Assembly (NCBI RefSeq): GCF_000685035.1
Contig: NZ_BAYB01000002.1
Coordinates: forward strand, 1-64,000
Direction: 5' to 3'
Length of the DNA: 64,000 nt
Source of the DNA: Paraburkholderia ferrariae NBRC 106233
GTDB lineage: Bacteria; Pseudomonadota; Gammaproteobacteria; Burkholderiales; Burkholderiaceae
The position numbers and the translations under genes were made by a program. Under the pieces are notes generated by a model. The model ran no database searches. It was not told the origin of the DNA and worked only from the letters and a program-made list of their open reading frames with translations. Within the stretch, counting starts at the first letter, position 1. The number at the start of each line of letters is the position of its first letter. This document shows positions 46,766-55,781 of this stretch, piece by piece.

Positions 46766-48385
46766 GTGAAGAATTCATTCGATTATCTTGTTGTGGGTGG
46801 CGGATCGGCAGGCAGTGTGCTGGCTTCGCGTTTGACCGAAGACCCTGATGTGACGCTGTGCCTCTTCGAAGCCGGCGGCACCGGCGACGGATGGGCAATA
46901 AACGTTCCGGCCGCCCTGGTGCTGATGATTCCGTCCAAGCTGAACAATTGGGCGTTTCAGACCACTCCCCAAAAGGGACTGCAGGGACGACGCGGCTACC
47001 AGCCGCGTGGCAAGGCATTGGGCGGGTCGTCGGCGATCAATGCGATGGTGTACACGCGCGGCCATCACTCCGACTACGACGACTGGGCTGCGCTTGGCAA
47101 CGAAGGCTGGGCCTGGAATGATGTTTTTCCTTATTTCAAGCGAAGCGAGCATAACGAGCGTCTTGGCAATGAATGGCACGGGCGCGGCGGCCCGCTTTGG
47201 GTCAGCGATCTGAGGACGGATAATCCCTTTCAGCGACGTTGGCTGGAGGCCGGGCGACAGTGCGGTTTGCCCATTACGGATGACTTCAACGGTGCGGAGC
47301 AGGAAGGCGTCGGCATTTACCAGGTGACCCAGAAGAATGGCGAGCGCTGGAGTGCTGCACGTGCCTACCTTTTTCCGCATATGAAAGCTCGCGACAATCT
47401 GACCGTGGAGACCAATGCGCAGGTTAGACGCATTGTGTTCGACGGGAAAAGGGCCGTTGGTGTCGAAGTCACGCGTGCGGGGAGTGTCGAGACGGTTTGG
47501 GCGAAAAAGGAGGTGATCCTTTCCGCGGGCGCTCTTCAATCTCCTCAGTTGCTTATGTTGTCCGGCGTTGGGCCGAAAGACGAACTTCAGCGTCATGGGA
47601 TAAAGGTCGTGTCCGATCTCCCAGGCGTTGGAAAGAACTTGCAGGATCACCCGGACGTCGTTGTCAGCTATAAAGCGAATAGCATGGACGCACTCGGTGT
47701 ATCGGTACGCGGCGGGATCAAGACGCTGCGCGACATCAGGCAATATCGGAATTCACGGCGCGGTACCTTGACAAGCAACTTTGCTGAAGGCGGTGCCTTC
47801 CTGAAGACGCGTCCCGATCTGGATCGACCGGACGTTCAGATGCACTTTGTCGTTGCTGTCGTCAACGATCACGGAAGAAAGTTGCAGCTTGGACATGGTA
47901 TTTCCTGTCACGTGTGTCTGTTGAGGCCGAAAAGCCGTGGATCGGTCAAACTGCAAAGCGCGGATCCGCTTGATGCACCGTTGATCGACCCGGCATTCCT
48001 CGAGCATCCGGATGATCTCGATGTCCTGGTGGAGGGATACAAATTGACTCGGCGGTTGATGGCGGCGCCGGCCATATCGGAGTTCGTGACGGAGGATACG
48101 TTTGAGTCGCGGTCGCAATCAGACGAAGACATTCGTGCGTTGCTGCGTGAGCGGACCGACACCGTTTACCACCCGGTAGGAACCTGCCGCATGGGAAGCG
48201 ATGAACTCGCCGTCGTTGACTCTCAATTGCGCGTACGGGGAACGGAGGGCTTGCGTGTGGTTGACGCCTCCATCATGCCGACGTTAGTGGGTGCAAACAC
48301 GAACGCTCCGACAATTATGATTGGAGAGAAAGCCTCGGATTTAATTCGAGGGATTGCAAGATTTCCGGCTACGACACCGAATTGA
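46766..48385 (+). CDS. GMC-family FAD alcohol dehydrogenase/oxidase
   Basis: A 539-residue glucose-methanol-choline enzyme. FAD motif DYLVVGGGSAGSVLASRL, GMC signature 1 PRGKALGGSSAINAMVYTRG, signature 2 GALQSPQLLMLSGVGP and active-site YHPVGTCRMG. Relatives oxidise primary alcohols, terpene alcohols, choline or polyethylene glycol to aldehydes. The start is placed at GTG 46766 (MKNSFDYL) because the fold begins there and AGGA lies upstream. The in-frame ATG at 46679 would add 29 residues with no family match. Could oxidise the alcohol freed by the esterases. Confidence 0.88.
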   Translation: MKNSFDYLVVGGGSAGSVLASRLTEDPDVTLCLFEAGGTGDGWAINVPAALVLMIPSKLNNWAFQTTPQKGLQGRRGYQPRGKALGGSSAINAMVYTRGHHSDYDDWAALGNEGWAWNDVFPYFKRSEHNERLGNEWHGRGGPLWVSDLRTDNPFQRRWLEAGRQCGLPITDDFNGAEQEGVGIYQVTQKNGERWSAARAYLFPHMKARDNLTVETNAQVRRIVFDGKRAVGVEVTRAGSVETVWAKKEVILSAGALQSPQLLMLSGVGPKDELQRHGIKVVSDLPGVGKNLQDHPDVVVSYKANSMDALGVSVRGGIKTLRDIRQYRNSRRGTLTSNFAEGGAFLKTRPDLDRPDVQMHFVVAVVNDHGRKLQLGHGISCHVCLLRPKSRGSVKLQSADPLDAPLIDPAFLEHPDDLDVLVEGYKLTRRLMAAPAISEFVTEDTFESRSQSDEDIRALLRERTDTVYHPVGTCRMGSDELAVVDSQLRVRGTEGLRVVDASIMPTLVGANTNAPTIMIGEKASDLIRGIARFPATTPN

Positions 48386-48422
48386 AAATTAGAACGGTGG
48401 TTTAACTAGCGCTTTCTCGTGC

Positions 48423-48446
48423 CGGCATTCGTATGTACGAATGCCG
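48423..48446. repeat. 11-bp perfect inverted repeat after the GMC gene
   Basis: Arms CGGCATTCGTA (48423-48433) and TACGAATGCCG (48436-48446) around TG. It starts 38 bp after the GMC stop. No T-run follows, so it may be a weak terminator, an mRNA-stabilising hairpin or a protein site. Confidence 0.6.
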
Positions 48447-48556
48447 AAACCGTGCATGGATGTTGCCGACGTAGTACGCGCAGCTACAGCGATGGCTATT
48501 CGGGGAACCCGCGACCCTATTCGGTCATAGACAAACTTTCAAAATACCGACATAAT

Positions 48557-48581
48557 TCACGAACGTGATGGTCATTTGACC
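48557..48581. promoter_or_regulatory. tandem-palindrome operator, site 4 (upstream of tetR 1)
   Basis: Boxes TCACGAACGTGA (48557-48568) and GGTCATTTGACC (48570-48581) with spacer T. Both are perfect palindromes apart from their AA/TT centres, and orientation is reversed relative to site 1. It lies 73 bp before the TetR ATG, implying autoregulation. Confidence 0.75.
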
Positions 48582-48654
48582 ATGTGTCTCGAATAAACGC
48601 TGCACGCCTGTACGACGTGAGCGAAAGAGGATTTTCGGGTGTCGGAGCTTACCA

Positions 48655-49254
48655 ATGGCAAGAGTTCGGGCTGCGTTACGGCGACAAGACTTTGTTGACG
48701 CTGCCGTTGATGTCATCGCCGCGCATGGCGTTGCGGGAGCCACCACAAGGCGAATAGCTCAAGCGGCAGGTTGCCCTCTGGCATCGCTACATTATGTATT
48801 CCATACCAAGGATGATCTGTTCGACGCGGTTTACGAATCCCTGTTTGACCTTATCGCGACGAACCTCACCGCCGAGAGCACGTTTCAGTCTTTCGCGGAG
48901 CTCGCTGGATGGCAATTGCGCAAGATTGTCGAATGGCTCGTGGGGAATCCATCCTACGCCCGAGCCCAGTCCGAACTGATCCAGTGGGCAGCGCGCCATC
49001 GCCCCGATTTCGCCTTGAGAACCTATGTCCAGTCTGTCGAGCGAACGGTGGCTTACTTTAGCAAGTGCGCCCTGGAAGTCGACAGCGACATGATTGAAGC
49101 CGTAGCCAGAATGAGCCTCGTCCTGATCGATGGATTACTGAATAGTTGGTACGCGGAAATGAATATCCGCCAGCTTAGGGCGAACCTGAATAGTGCGAGT
49201 TCAGCTTTGGAGGCGTTTGCAACCACCATCTCGAACTCAACGGTACAGGTTTGA
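48655..49254 (+). CDS. TetR-family regulator (copy 1)
   Basis: A 199-residue repressor-type protein. The N-terminal HTH spans about residues 10-52; the recognition segment GCPLASLHYVFH occupies 39-50. The C-terminal ligand domain begins after residue 60 and has WAARHRPDFAL. The first 50 residues match TetR copy 2 (minus strand, 61552-62178) at 40 positions, with the recognition segment identical. The gene stands alone behind operator site 4. It probably represses the region until a pathway ligand binds. Confidence 0.92.
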   Translation: MARVRAALRRQDFVDAAVDVIAAHGVAGATTRRIAQAAGCPLASLHYVFHTKDDLFDAVYESLFDLIATNLTAESTFQSFAELAGWQLRKIVEWLVGNPSYARAQSELIQWAARHRPDFALRTYVQSVERTVAYFSKCALEVDSDMIEAVARMSLVLIDGLLNSWYAEMNIRQLRANLNSASSALEAFATTISNSTVQV

Positions 49255-49363
49255 AATCGACGCGGCGCGCTATTGCGCTTTTTAAGGCGCATTTCGACCT
49301 TGTTTCAGGTAACGCAGATGGACGACGGCGCCCCCCGAGAGGGGCACCCAGCGCTGATTCCAG

Positions 49364-50824
49364 CTAGCTGATGGCGCCCGGCGCCGCGCCGAACATGGAC
49401 TTCGTCTCCAAAAACTCCTCGATGCCGGCGTAACCCCATTCTCGCCCATTGCCGGACTGCTTGTAACCACCGAATGGTGCCGCGATGTCAACTGTCGCAC
49501 CGTTCAAATGGACCATTCCGGTCCGCAATTTTCTTGCGACGCCCTCGGCTTGTTCGATCGAGTCTCCATACACGTAGCCGGATAATCCGTACGGCGAGTC
49601 GTTGGCGATGGCGATGGCGTCTGGTTCATCTTCATAGGGGATGATGACCAATACGGGGCCAAAAATTTCCTCGGTTGCTATCTTCATGCGATTGTTTACG
49701 CGGCTGAAGATCGTTGGCTTTACGTAGTAGCCTTTCTCAAGCCCAGAGGGATTTCCGAGGCCGCCCGAGATGAGCACTGCACCTTCCTCGATTCCAACCC
49801 GAATCATCTCCTGCACTTTTTGATGTTGGCGCTGGTTCGCCATGGGTCCCATTGTTGTGCCGGGATCGTGCGGATCGCCGACGACTACCTGTCCGCACGC
49901 GGCTGCTGCAATTACTTCGGCTTCCTCAAGCCGATGCTTTGGCACCAGCATTCGCGATGGCGCCGTGCATGTCTGACCGGAATTGGCCATCATCTGGAGC
50001 ACCCCATGCGTGACTCCTTGCTGGAAATTTTCGCTATTCAGAATGATGTTTGCCGATTTTCCACCCAGCTCGAGCGTCACCCTCTTGATCGTCGTCGCCG
50101 CGGCCTGAGCGACTTCCACGCCAGCGCTCGTTGACCCGGTAAGCGACACCATATCAATGAGCGGGCTGGAAGCGATAGCCTTGCCCAGGCGCTGTCCGGA
50201 GCCCTGTACGAGATTGAATACACCGGGAGGTACGCCTGCCTTCTCAAGGATCTCGGCGAGAACAATTGCCGAATACGGTGCATTCTGACTGGGCTTCAGC
50301 ACAATAGTGCAGCCCGCCACCAGAGCCGGCGCAACCTTGCACATGACCTGGTTCATTGGCCAGTTCCATGGCGTAATCAATCCGCAAACGCCCACGGGTT
50401 CCTTCACGATCCGCGAAGTGCCCTGGACTCGCTCGAACGGATACTGCTTTGCAACTTCCAGAGTCGTATGGAGGTGCCAGAGCCCCAGCGCGGCCTGAAG
50501 CGGACGGGAAATGGCCTCCATGGGTGCGCCCATCTCCAGCGTGATTGCGTCGGCCATATCCTGCAGCCGCTCCGTGTATACGCCGATCACGCTCTCGAGC
50601 ATCTTGAGCCGCTCAACCAGGGGCGTGTTCGAAAACGCTGTGAAGGCTTCGCTAGCTGCCTTCGCAGCCAGATTCACATCTGCTTCGTCTGAGAACAACA
50701 ACACGCCGGAGACCTCGCCGGTCGCCGGATTGATGACTTCGTGCTCAATGCCACCGTTCACCGGCTCCACCCATCGCCCGCCTATGAACGCCCGGCGGAG
50801 ATGGTCTGCTTCAAAAATTGGCAT
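49364..50824 (-). CDS. NAD-dependent aldehyde dehydrogenase (copy 2)
   Basis: A 486-residue ALDH with C286 (NSGQTCTAPSRM), E252 (LELGG) and LITPWNWPMNQVMCKVAPAL for cofactor contact. This subgroup is broad-range (aliphatic or aromatic aldehydes); it is different from the GabD-like enzyme at 38312. Encoded on the minus strand, divergent from the transaminase gene, with operator site 5 starting 78 bp upstream of its ATG. It likely oxidises an aldehyde from the GMC or iron dehydrogenase. Confidence 0.92.
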   Translation of the reverse strand: MPIFEADHLRRAFIGGRWVEPVNGGIEHEVINPATGEVSGVLLFSDEADVNLAAKAASEAFTAFSNTPLVERLKMLESVIGVYTERLQDMADAITLEMGAPMEAISRPLQAALGLWHLHTTLEVAKQYPFERVQGTSRIVKEPVGVCGLITPWNWPMNQVMCKVAPALVAGCTIVLKPSQNAPYSAIVLAEILEKAGVPPGVFNLVQGSGQRLGKAIASSPLIDMVSLTGSTSAGVEVAQAAATTIKRVTLELGGKSANIILNSENFQQGVTHGVLQMMANSGQTCTAPSRMLVPKHRLEEAEVIAAAACGQVVVGDPHDPGTTMGPMANQRQHQKVQEMIRVGIEEGAVLISGGLGNPSGLEKGYYVKPTIFSRVNNRMKIATEEIFGPVLVIIPYEDEPDAIAIANDSPYGLSGYVYGDSIEQAEGVARKLRTGMVHLNGATVDIAAPFGGYKQSGNGREWGYAGIEEFLETKSMFGAAPGAIS

Positions 50825-50902
50825 CAGCTAGCTCCATGTCAGTTGGCTTCGCGGGAGAGTCTTCAGAATCGCCCAGGAGCATCCATGCTATCGCCTTTTT
50901 TG

Positions 50903-50927
50903 ATCATTTGGCCAAGTCATTCGACTC
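50903..50927. promoter_or_regulatory. tandem-palindrome operator, site 5 (upstream of ALDH 2)
   Basis: Boxes GATCATTTGGCC (50903-50914) and AGTCATTCGACT (50916-50927) with spacer A. Two mismatches in the first box relative to GGTCATTTGACC. Located 78 bp upstream of the minus-strand ALDH start. Confidence 0.6.
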
Positions 50928-51100
50928 AGTGATAATCAGTATTGACCATAGGTGCTTCGAAATACGATGCTCCAGGGAACCAACAGTAGTCGCGCTGCAA
51001 AGGGTCCGCAGCGAATGCGCTGCTTGAGAGCCGATGTATGCATCACAGAGGGTTAACCTTCATCGACAAGGAATTTTTCGAGTAATACTTTCTGCTACAA

Positions 51101-51125
51101 GGTCAAATGATCAAGTCAGGTAGTA
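51101..51125. promoter_or_regulatory. tandem-palindrome operator, site 6 (upstream of transaminase)
   Basis: First box GGTCAAATGATC (51101-51112), spacer A, weak second box starting AGTCA (51114-51125). It ends 119 bp before the transaminase ATG. Confidence 0.65.
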
Positions 51126-51244
51126 GACTTCGCTCCGGATAGCCTGGGAAGTCAGCAATCCCCACAGTGGCGAGCCGCGATTCGGTCGCTTTTAGATATC
51201 AACGTCGAACGACAACGCTCCTTCAGGAGCGAAAGGTAATCATC

Positions 51245-52225
51245 ATGTCAATCATTCAAGTCCAGCAGATCATGCATGAGCACCCGTTGCATGCTCGTGC
51301 CCCGCATGAATCCCGCTACGAAGATGGCAGTGCTTTCTGCGACGGCAACTATGTCCCCATCACCGAAGCGACCGTCCCGCTCGTCGACGCCGGGTTTTTG
51401 CATGCCGATGCTGCCTACGATGTCGTTACCGTCTCGCGAGGCAACTTCTTCCGGCTCGACGATCACCTCACCCGCATGGAAGAATCGTCGGCGAAATTCT
51501 TCCTCGAGAATCCGTTCAATCGCGAACAGGTCAAGGAAATTCTCCACAACCTCGTGCGAAACGCCGGCCTGAAGGATGCGTACGTCTGGTGGTGCGTCAC
51601 GCGCGGCCCTCTGAGTGTCGACCGTCGCGATCGCAGCGCGATGAAGAATGCGATGTTTGCTTTTGCCGTGCCGTTCTTCTTCCAGGCGGACGACGAGGTC
51701 CGCACGCGAGGCTCGAACCTGCTGATCAGCAAGCTGTACAACCGGATTTCCCCGAAGGCAGTGGATCCCACGGCCAAGAACTTCCATTGGATGGACATGA
51801 AGCTCGCTCTCTTCGAGGCGATGCAACAAGAGAAGGACTGGGCGATTCTCGTCGACGAAAGCGACAACCTCACCGAAGCCGCTGGTGCGAACGTCTTTTT
51901 CGCCAAGAACGGCGAGCTCTATACCCCCGCTGAAGGCTGCCTGCTGGGTATCACGCGCCAGAGTGTCTTCGATATCGCCGCCGAGCTCGGCATCAAGGTG
52001 AACATCGGCAAATACACCGCGACCCAGTTGCGCCAGGCAGACGAAGCATTCACTTCTTCGTCTGCTGGCGGAATCATGCCCATCAGCTCCGTCGACAACC
52101 ATCGGCTTGGCAACCACGACGGCCCTGGTCCGATCTCCGAGAAGATTCATAACCTCTACTGGGAGAAGCGCTGGGCAGGATGGCATTCGCAGCCGGCTGA
52201 ATACTTCACGTCTGTCCCGGCATAA
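51245..52225 (+). CDS. fold-type IV aminotransferase, (R)-amine transaminase-like
   Basis: A 326-residue PLP enzyme of class IV (branched-chain aminotransferase/D-amino acid aminotransferase fold). K178 in DPTAKNFHW is the expected Schiff-base lysine. VPLVDAGFLHADAAYDVV, FFRLDDHL, TSSSAGGIMPISSVDN and GPGPISEKIHNLYWEKRW resemble the remembered sequence of the Arthrobacter (R)-selective amine transaminase group (ATA-117 type) more than IlvE. It would interconvert a chiral amine and its ketone with pyruvate or another acceptor. It lies among Baeyer-Villiger enzymes, which use ketones. Alternative: a branched-chain or D-amino acid transaminase. Confidence 0.82.
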   Translation: MSIIQVQQIMHEHPLHARAPHESRYEDGSAFCDGNYVPITEATVPLVDAGFLHADAAYDVVTVSRGNFFRLDDHLTRMEESSAKFFLENPFNREQVKEILHNLVRNAGLKDAYVWWCVTRGPLSVDRRDRSAMKNAMFAFAVPFFFQADDEVRTRGSNLLISKLYNRISPKAVDPTAKNFHWMDMKLALFEAMQQEKDWAILVDESDNLTEAAGANVFFAKNGELYTPAEGCLLGITRQSVFDIAAELGIKVNIGKYTATQLRQADEAFTSSSAGGIMPISSVDNHRLGNHDGPGPISEKIHNLYWEKRWAGWHSQPAEYFTSVPA

Positions 52226-52339
52226 GCCTCGAGCGCATCACACGTGACGCGCGTACAGCGCCCAACCGCTCGGGTTAGCCGTACCCGGCCCTGGCGTGCG
52301 CACGATAGCGATAGCCATCGAGAATGCATTAGCAGACCG

Positions 52340-52366
52340 TCCGGCACTCAATCAAGGTGCCGGACA
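52340..52366. repeat. 9-bp perfect inverted repeat before the DUF1329 gene
   Basis: Arms GTCCGGCAC (52340-52348) and GTGCCGGAC (52358-52366) with a 9-nt loop. It lies in the 242-bp gap between transaminase and DUF1329 genes. No T-run follows, so it may be an attenuator-like hairpin or an operator unlike the regional one. Confidence 0.55.
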
Positions 52367-52467
52367 ATATGAACTCCGAAGTTATTACGATGCTGGGGTT
52401 CGTTGTCGGCCCGGATCTGGCCAGACGCCCAGACCGCCAGGCGAGAGGAATCGAAAGGAGAACCATG

Positions 52468-53832
52468 ATGAAGCAGAGCAGTATCAGAGCCGTGTCCGTG
52501 ATCGCGGCTGCAATATGTCTTATGACTGGAACTGCGGTCATGGCGGAAGATCTCACGCCGGTGGGCGCGGAGCGATCGGCCAGCAAGGACGGTCTCGTGC
52601 CGGCTTTTGCCGGCCGGGAAGCGACGCCTGCCGGCTGGGAGTGGGGCAAGGTCCGCGGCGACTTCTGGAAGTACAAGAACGAGAAACCGCTGTACACGAT
52701 CGATGCGTCGAACGTCGACAAATACGCTGACAAACTGTCGACGGGTCAGGTCGCGCTGATCAAGCAGTTGAAGGGCTACCGCATGGAAGTCTATCCGTCT
52801 CACCGCGAATGCCAGTTGCCGGAGTTCGCCGAGCAGAATTCGACCGCGAATTTGACGGCGGCGAAACTGGATCCGGGCGGCGAGACGATCCAGACCGCAG
52901 TATTCCCGGGTGTGGCGTTCCCGCAGCCGAAGAACGGCGCCGAAGCGATTCTCAACTACACGTCACGGTACCGCGGCGAAGGCCTGGAGTGGACTAAGGC
53001 TGTCACGGTGATTTCCCCGCGCCCCGGCACCACCGACTGGATCGACAGCATCGGCCCCGAGCTTTTTTACTTCCCCACCGGCAAGGAAGGCAAGACTACG
53101 CCGCAGGACGTCAACCAATTGAGCGTTGGTGCCTATTTCGAGGTGGATACACCCGCGGCGCTGGCCGGACAGGCGTATGCGGGGCGTGCATACTTCGATA
53201 AGGACACCGAGACCTACTACTACTTCCCCGGACAGCGGCGTGTACGACGCATGCCGGCCTATACCCATGACGCACCGGTGATCGGTTACGAAAATCAGTA
53301 TCTGATCGACGAGTCCAACATGTTCAACGGCTTGCTTGATCGCTTCAACTGGAAGCTCGTGGGCAAGAAGGAAATGATCGTTCCGTATAACGATTTCGGC
53401 ATGTACACCTTCAAGGACAAACTCCACGACGTCGCAACGCCCGATGGTATCTCGCCGGAACATCGCCGTTACGAGGTGCACCGCGTGTGGGTGGTTGAAG
53501 CGACGCTCAAGCCTACCGCCCGTCACGCCGATTCGAAAAAAATCCTCTATCTGGACGAGGATAGCTGGCTTGCACTCGTGGGCGAAGATTACGACGCACA
53601 GGGCAAACTCTGGAAGGTGCGCGAGAGTTATCCGATTCCGGTTTGGGAGCTGGATGGCGCCTGCGATAACGAACCCTTCGTGCAGTATGACCTGGTTGAC
53701 GGACGTTACGTATTCGACGCTTCCTCAATCGGTCAGGGCGGTGATATTCACTATTACAAGCAAGTTAACGACCCCCGCTTCAAGCCGGACTTTTTCACGG
53801 CCGAATCTTTGAGGTCGGTGAGCGAGCGCTGA
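52468..53832 (+). CDS. DUF1329 family exported protein
   Basis: A 454-residue periplasmic protein with a signal peptide (MKQSSIRAVSVIAAAICLMTGTAVMA). The mature part has the DUF1329 features: GWEWGKVRGDFWKYKN, YYYFPGQRRVRRMPAY and WVVEATLKPTARH. The fold is thought to be LolB/outer-membrane-lipoprotein-sorting-like. These proteins are routinely encoded with DUF1302 barrels and MMPL-type RND proteins near catabolic genes for hydrophobic compounds. AAAGGAG (52454-52460) best suits ATG 52468; ATG 52465 is adjacent. Confidence 0.88.
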   Translation: MKQSSIRAVSVIAAAICLMTGTAVMAEDLTPVGAERSASKDGLVPAFAGREATPAGWEWGKVRGDFWKYKNEKPLYTIDASNVDKYADKLSTGQVALIKQLKGYRMEVYPSHRECQLPEFAEQNSTANLTAAKLDPGGETIQTAVFPGVAFPQPKNGAEAILNYTSRYRGEGLEWTKAVTVISPRPGTTDWIDSIGPELFYFPTGKEGKTTPQDVNQLSVGAYFEVDTPAALAGQAYAGRAYFDKDTETYYYFPGQRRVRRMPAYTHDAPVIGYENQYLIDESNMFNGLLDRFNWKLVGKKEMIVPYNDFGMYTFKDKLHDVATPDGISPEHRRYEVHRVWVVEATLKPTARHADSKKILYLDEDSWLALVGEDYDAQGKLWKVRESYPIPVWELDGACDNEPFVQYDLVDGRYVFDASSIGQGGDIHYYKQVNDPRFKPDFFTAESLRSVSER

Positions 53833-53907
53833 GATTTGGCGTAAATATGGGGACCGACGCGCGCCGGTGGTGCGCGTCGGCATTGAGGGTGACAGCAGGG
53901 GGGATCC

Positions 53908-55737
53908 ATGAAAACGAAGAAGATTGGAAGGTATGTTGCGGGAACGCTGGCCATGTTCGGCACGGCCGCAACGAGTGCATACGGTTACGAATTCACGACG
54001 GGAATCAATGACCTTACGGGTTCGTGGGTCACCAACCTCACGGGGGGCGCGGGCATTCGCACCAAAGACCCGAGCTGCTCGCTCACCGGCGACCCGAATG
54101 CATTCGGTTGTGGCGCGGCGGCGAACACCAATCAATGGGGAGCGGCTGACGACGGCGACCTGAATTACCGCAAGGGCCAGCCTTTCAGCACCTACATCAG
54201 TGCAACCAGCGAACTGCTCTTCAAGATGCCCAGCGAGGGCCTCAAGTTCATGATCCGCGGCACGGGCATGTACGACTTCCTCGCCGGCGACACGAACCGC
54301 ACGCCGCTCTCGAGCACGGCTTCGGCGCAGGTGGTCTACAACGCGCAGCTGCTTGACCTTTGGGGCGAGAAGGACTTCACGATCAACGGAGAGAACGCGC
54401 ACGTGCGCCTCGGTAACCAGGTGATCAACTGGGGCGAGAGCATGTTCGCACAGGGCGGCATCAATGCCACCAACTCGCTCGACGTGCAGAAGCTGCTGAT
54501 TCCCGGCTCGCAACTGAAGCAGGCGTTACTGCCCGCACCGATGATCAGCTTCGCCACCGATCTTTCTCATGGTTTCAGTACTGAGGATTACTATCAGTTT
54601 TCATGGAACGGAAACCGCTATCCCCCGGTTGGCTCGTTCTGGTCAACAGCGAACGTCCTTGGGCGTGGCACCGAACCCTACACTCTGAGTACCAACAATC
54701 TGAATGTGAGCGGCCCCAGCGCGGGCACCATCGCGGGGCCGAACAGCGGCAACATCAATACAATCAACGGCATCAATAGCGGCCTCGTCAACGGTGCCTA
54801 CGCGGGGCCGCCCTGGAACGACATCGGCCTGCCGGTCAACTGGCAGGCGCCGTCGAAGTACCATCCGCAGTTCGGCATGAAGCTCAATTATTCGCCGAGC
54901 TCCTTCGATGCGAACTTCGCGCTCTACTACGAGAACTACACCGACAAGTCGCCCGTGCTCTCGTCGCTGGCCAACGGCACGCTGGGCTGGTCGTATCTGC
55001 AGAACCGTCAGCTCTTTGGGGCCAGCGCCAACTTCGGCATCGGCAACTGGGCGATCGGCACTGAACTCTCGTACCGGCCGCACGACGCCGTGGCGCTCTC
55101 GGGCTGCTATGGCGCGGGCGGTCCGCTCGACCTGAACACGAATGGCGTGAGCGGCGTGAATTGCCAGCAGTGGGCAGACATGAAGAAGCTTCAGTACGAC
55201 GTCAACGGGCTGCTTGCGCTTACACCCAGCGAGTATCCGTTCCTCAAGCTGCTCGGCGCGGACGAAGCCACCCTGACCTGGGAGCTTACCTGGATCTACT
55301 ACCCCGGCCTGAGTTCGCAAGGCATCACGCGCACGGTCGACGGCCAGGTGGTCACGCAGGTGCCCCAGGCGGGCTATCTGACCTGGCTGAACAATAATTC
55401 GAACCTGGGCTACCCGATCGGCATGGCGCAGGGCACGTCGAGTTCGGTAGGCGCGACGATCGACTTCAACTGGACCTACGACGGCACGTTGATTCGCGGC
55501 TGGCAGGTCACGCCCGGGATGACGTTCGCCGATGGACTCTATGGCTACACCCCGACGCTCACCGCGAACTACCTGCAGGGCGCGAAGTCGCTGAATCTCT
55601 ACGTGCTGTTCAACCAGAACCCGACCGTGTGGCAGGCGGGCATCAATTACACGCTGTTCTGGGGCGGGCATAACACCGTAGGCAATCCCTACGCAGACCG
55701 CAACTTCGTCGGGATGTTCGTCACACGGAACTTCTGA
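53908..55737 (+). CDS. DUF1302 family outer membrane protein
   Basis: A 609-residue protein with a signal peptide (MKTKKIGRYVAGTLAMFGTAATSAYG) and alternating aromatic/polar strands ending in a C-terminal Phe (VGMFVTRNF), as expected of an outer membrane beta-barrel. LNYRKGQPFSTYISATSELLFK and HVRLGNQVINWGES are typical DUF1302 segments. A Gly/Asn/Ser-rich stretch near residues 265-300 (NSGNINTINGINSG) is probably a surface loop. Likely a channel or receptor for a hydrophobic substrate, working with the DUF1329 and RND partners; direction of transport is unknown. Confidence 0.88.
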   Translation: MKTKKIGRYVAGTLAMFGTAATSAYGYEFTTGINDLTGSWVTNLTGGAGIRTKDPSCSLTGDPNAFGCGAAANTNQWGAADDGDLNYRKGQPFSTYISATSELLFKMPSEGLKFMIRGTGMYDFLAGDTNRTPLSSTASAQVVYNAQLLDLWGEKDFTINGENAHVRLGNQVINWGESMFAQGGINATNSLDVQKLLIPGSQLKQALLPAPMISFATDLSHGFSTEDYYQFSWNGNRYPPVGSFWSTANVLGRGTEPYTLSTNNLNVSGPSAGTIAGPNSGNINTINGINSGLVNGAYAGPPWNDIGLPVNWQAPSKYHPQFGMKLNYSPSSFDANFALYYENYTDKSPVLSSLANGTLGWSYLQNRQLFGASANFGIGNWAIGTELSYRPHDAVALSGCYGAGGPLDLNTNGVSGVNCQQWADMKKLQYDVNGLLALTPSEYPFLKLLGADEATLTWELTWIYYPGLSSQGITRTVDGQVVTQVPQAGYLTWLNNNSNLGYPIGMAQGTSSSVGATIDFNWTYDGTLIRGWQVTPGMTFADGLYGYTPTLTANYLQGAKSLNLYVLFNQNPTVWQAGINYTLFWGGHNTVGNPYADRNFVGMFVTRNF

Positions 55738-55781
55738 TGGCTGGTTCCGTACGCCATTGAATCACCTGAAGGGAAAATGCC

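Larger units (their letters stand above)
50825..51244. other. divergent regulatory region with two operators
   Basis: A 420-bp gap between the divergent ALDH and transaminase genes. It contains operator sites 5 (50903-50927) and 6 (51101-51125), one near each start. No ORF of credible composition and no clear -10/-35 pair were recognised. Confidence 0.6.

Noticed and set aside
48423-48446. CRISPR-like or mobile-element terminal repeat
   Set aside because: Single inverted repeat only; no repeat array, transposase or target duplication is present nearby.
49255-49363. Terminator between tetR 1 and ALDH 2
   Set aside because: Short GC arms (GCCCC/GGGGC) exist but without a U-tract on either strand, so a terminator call is not supported.
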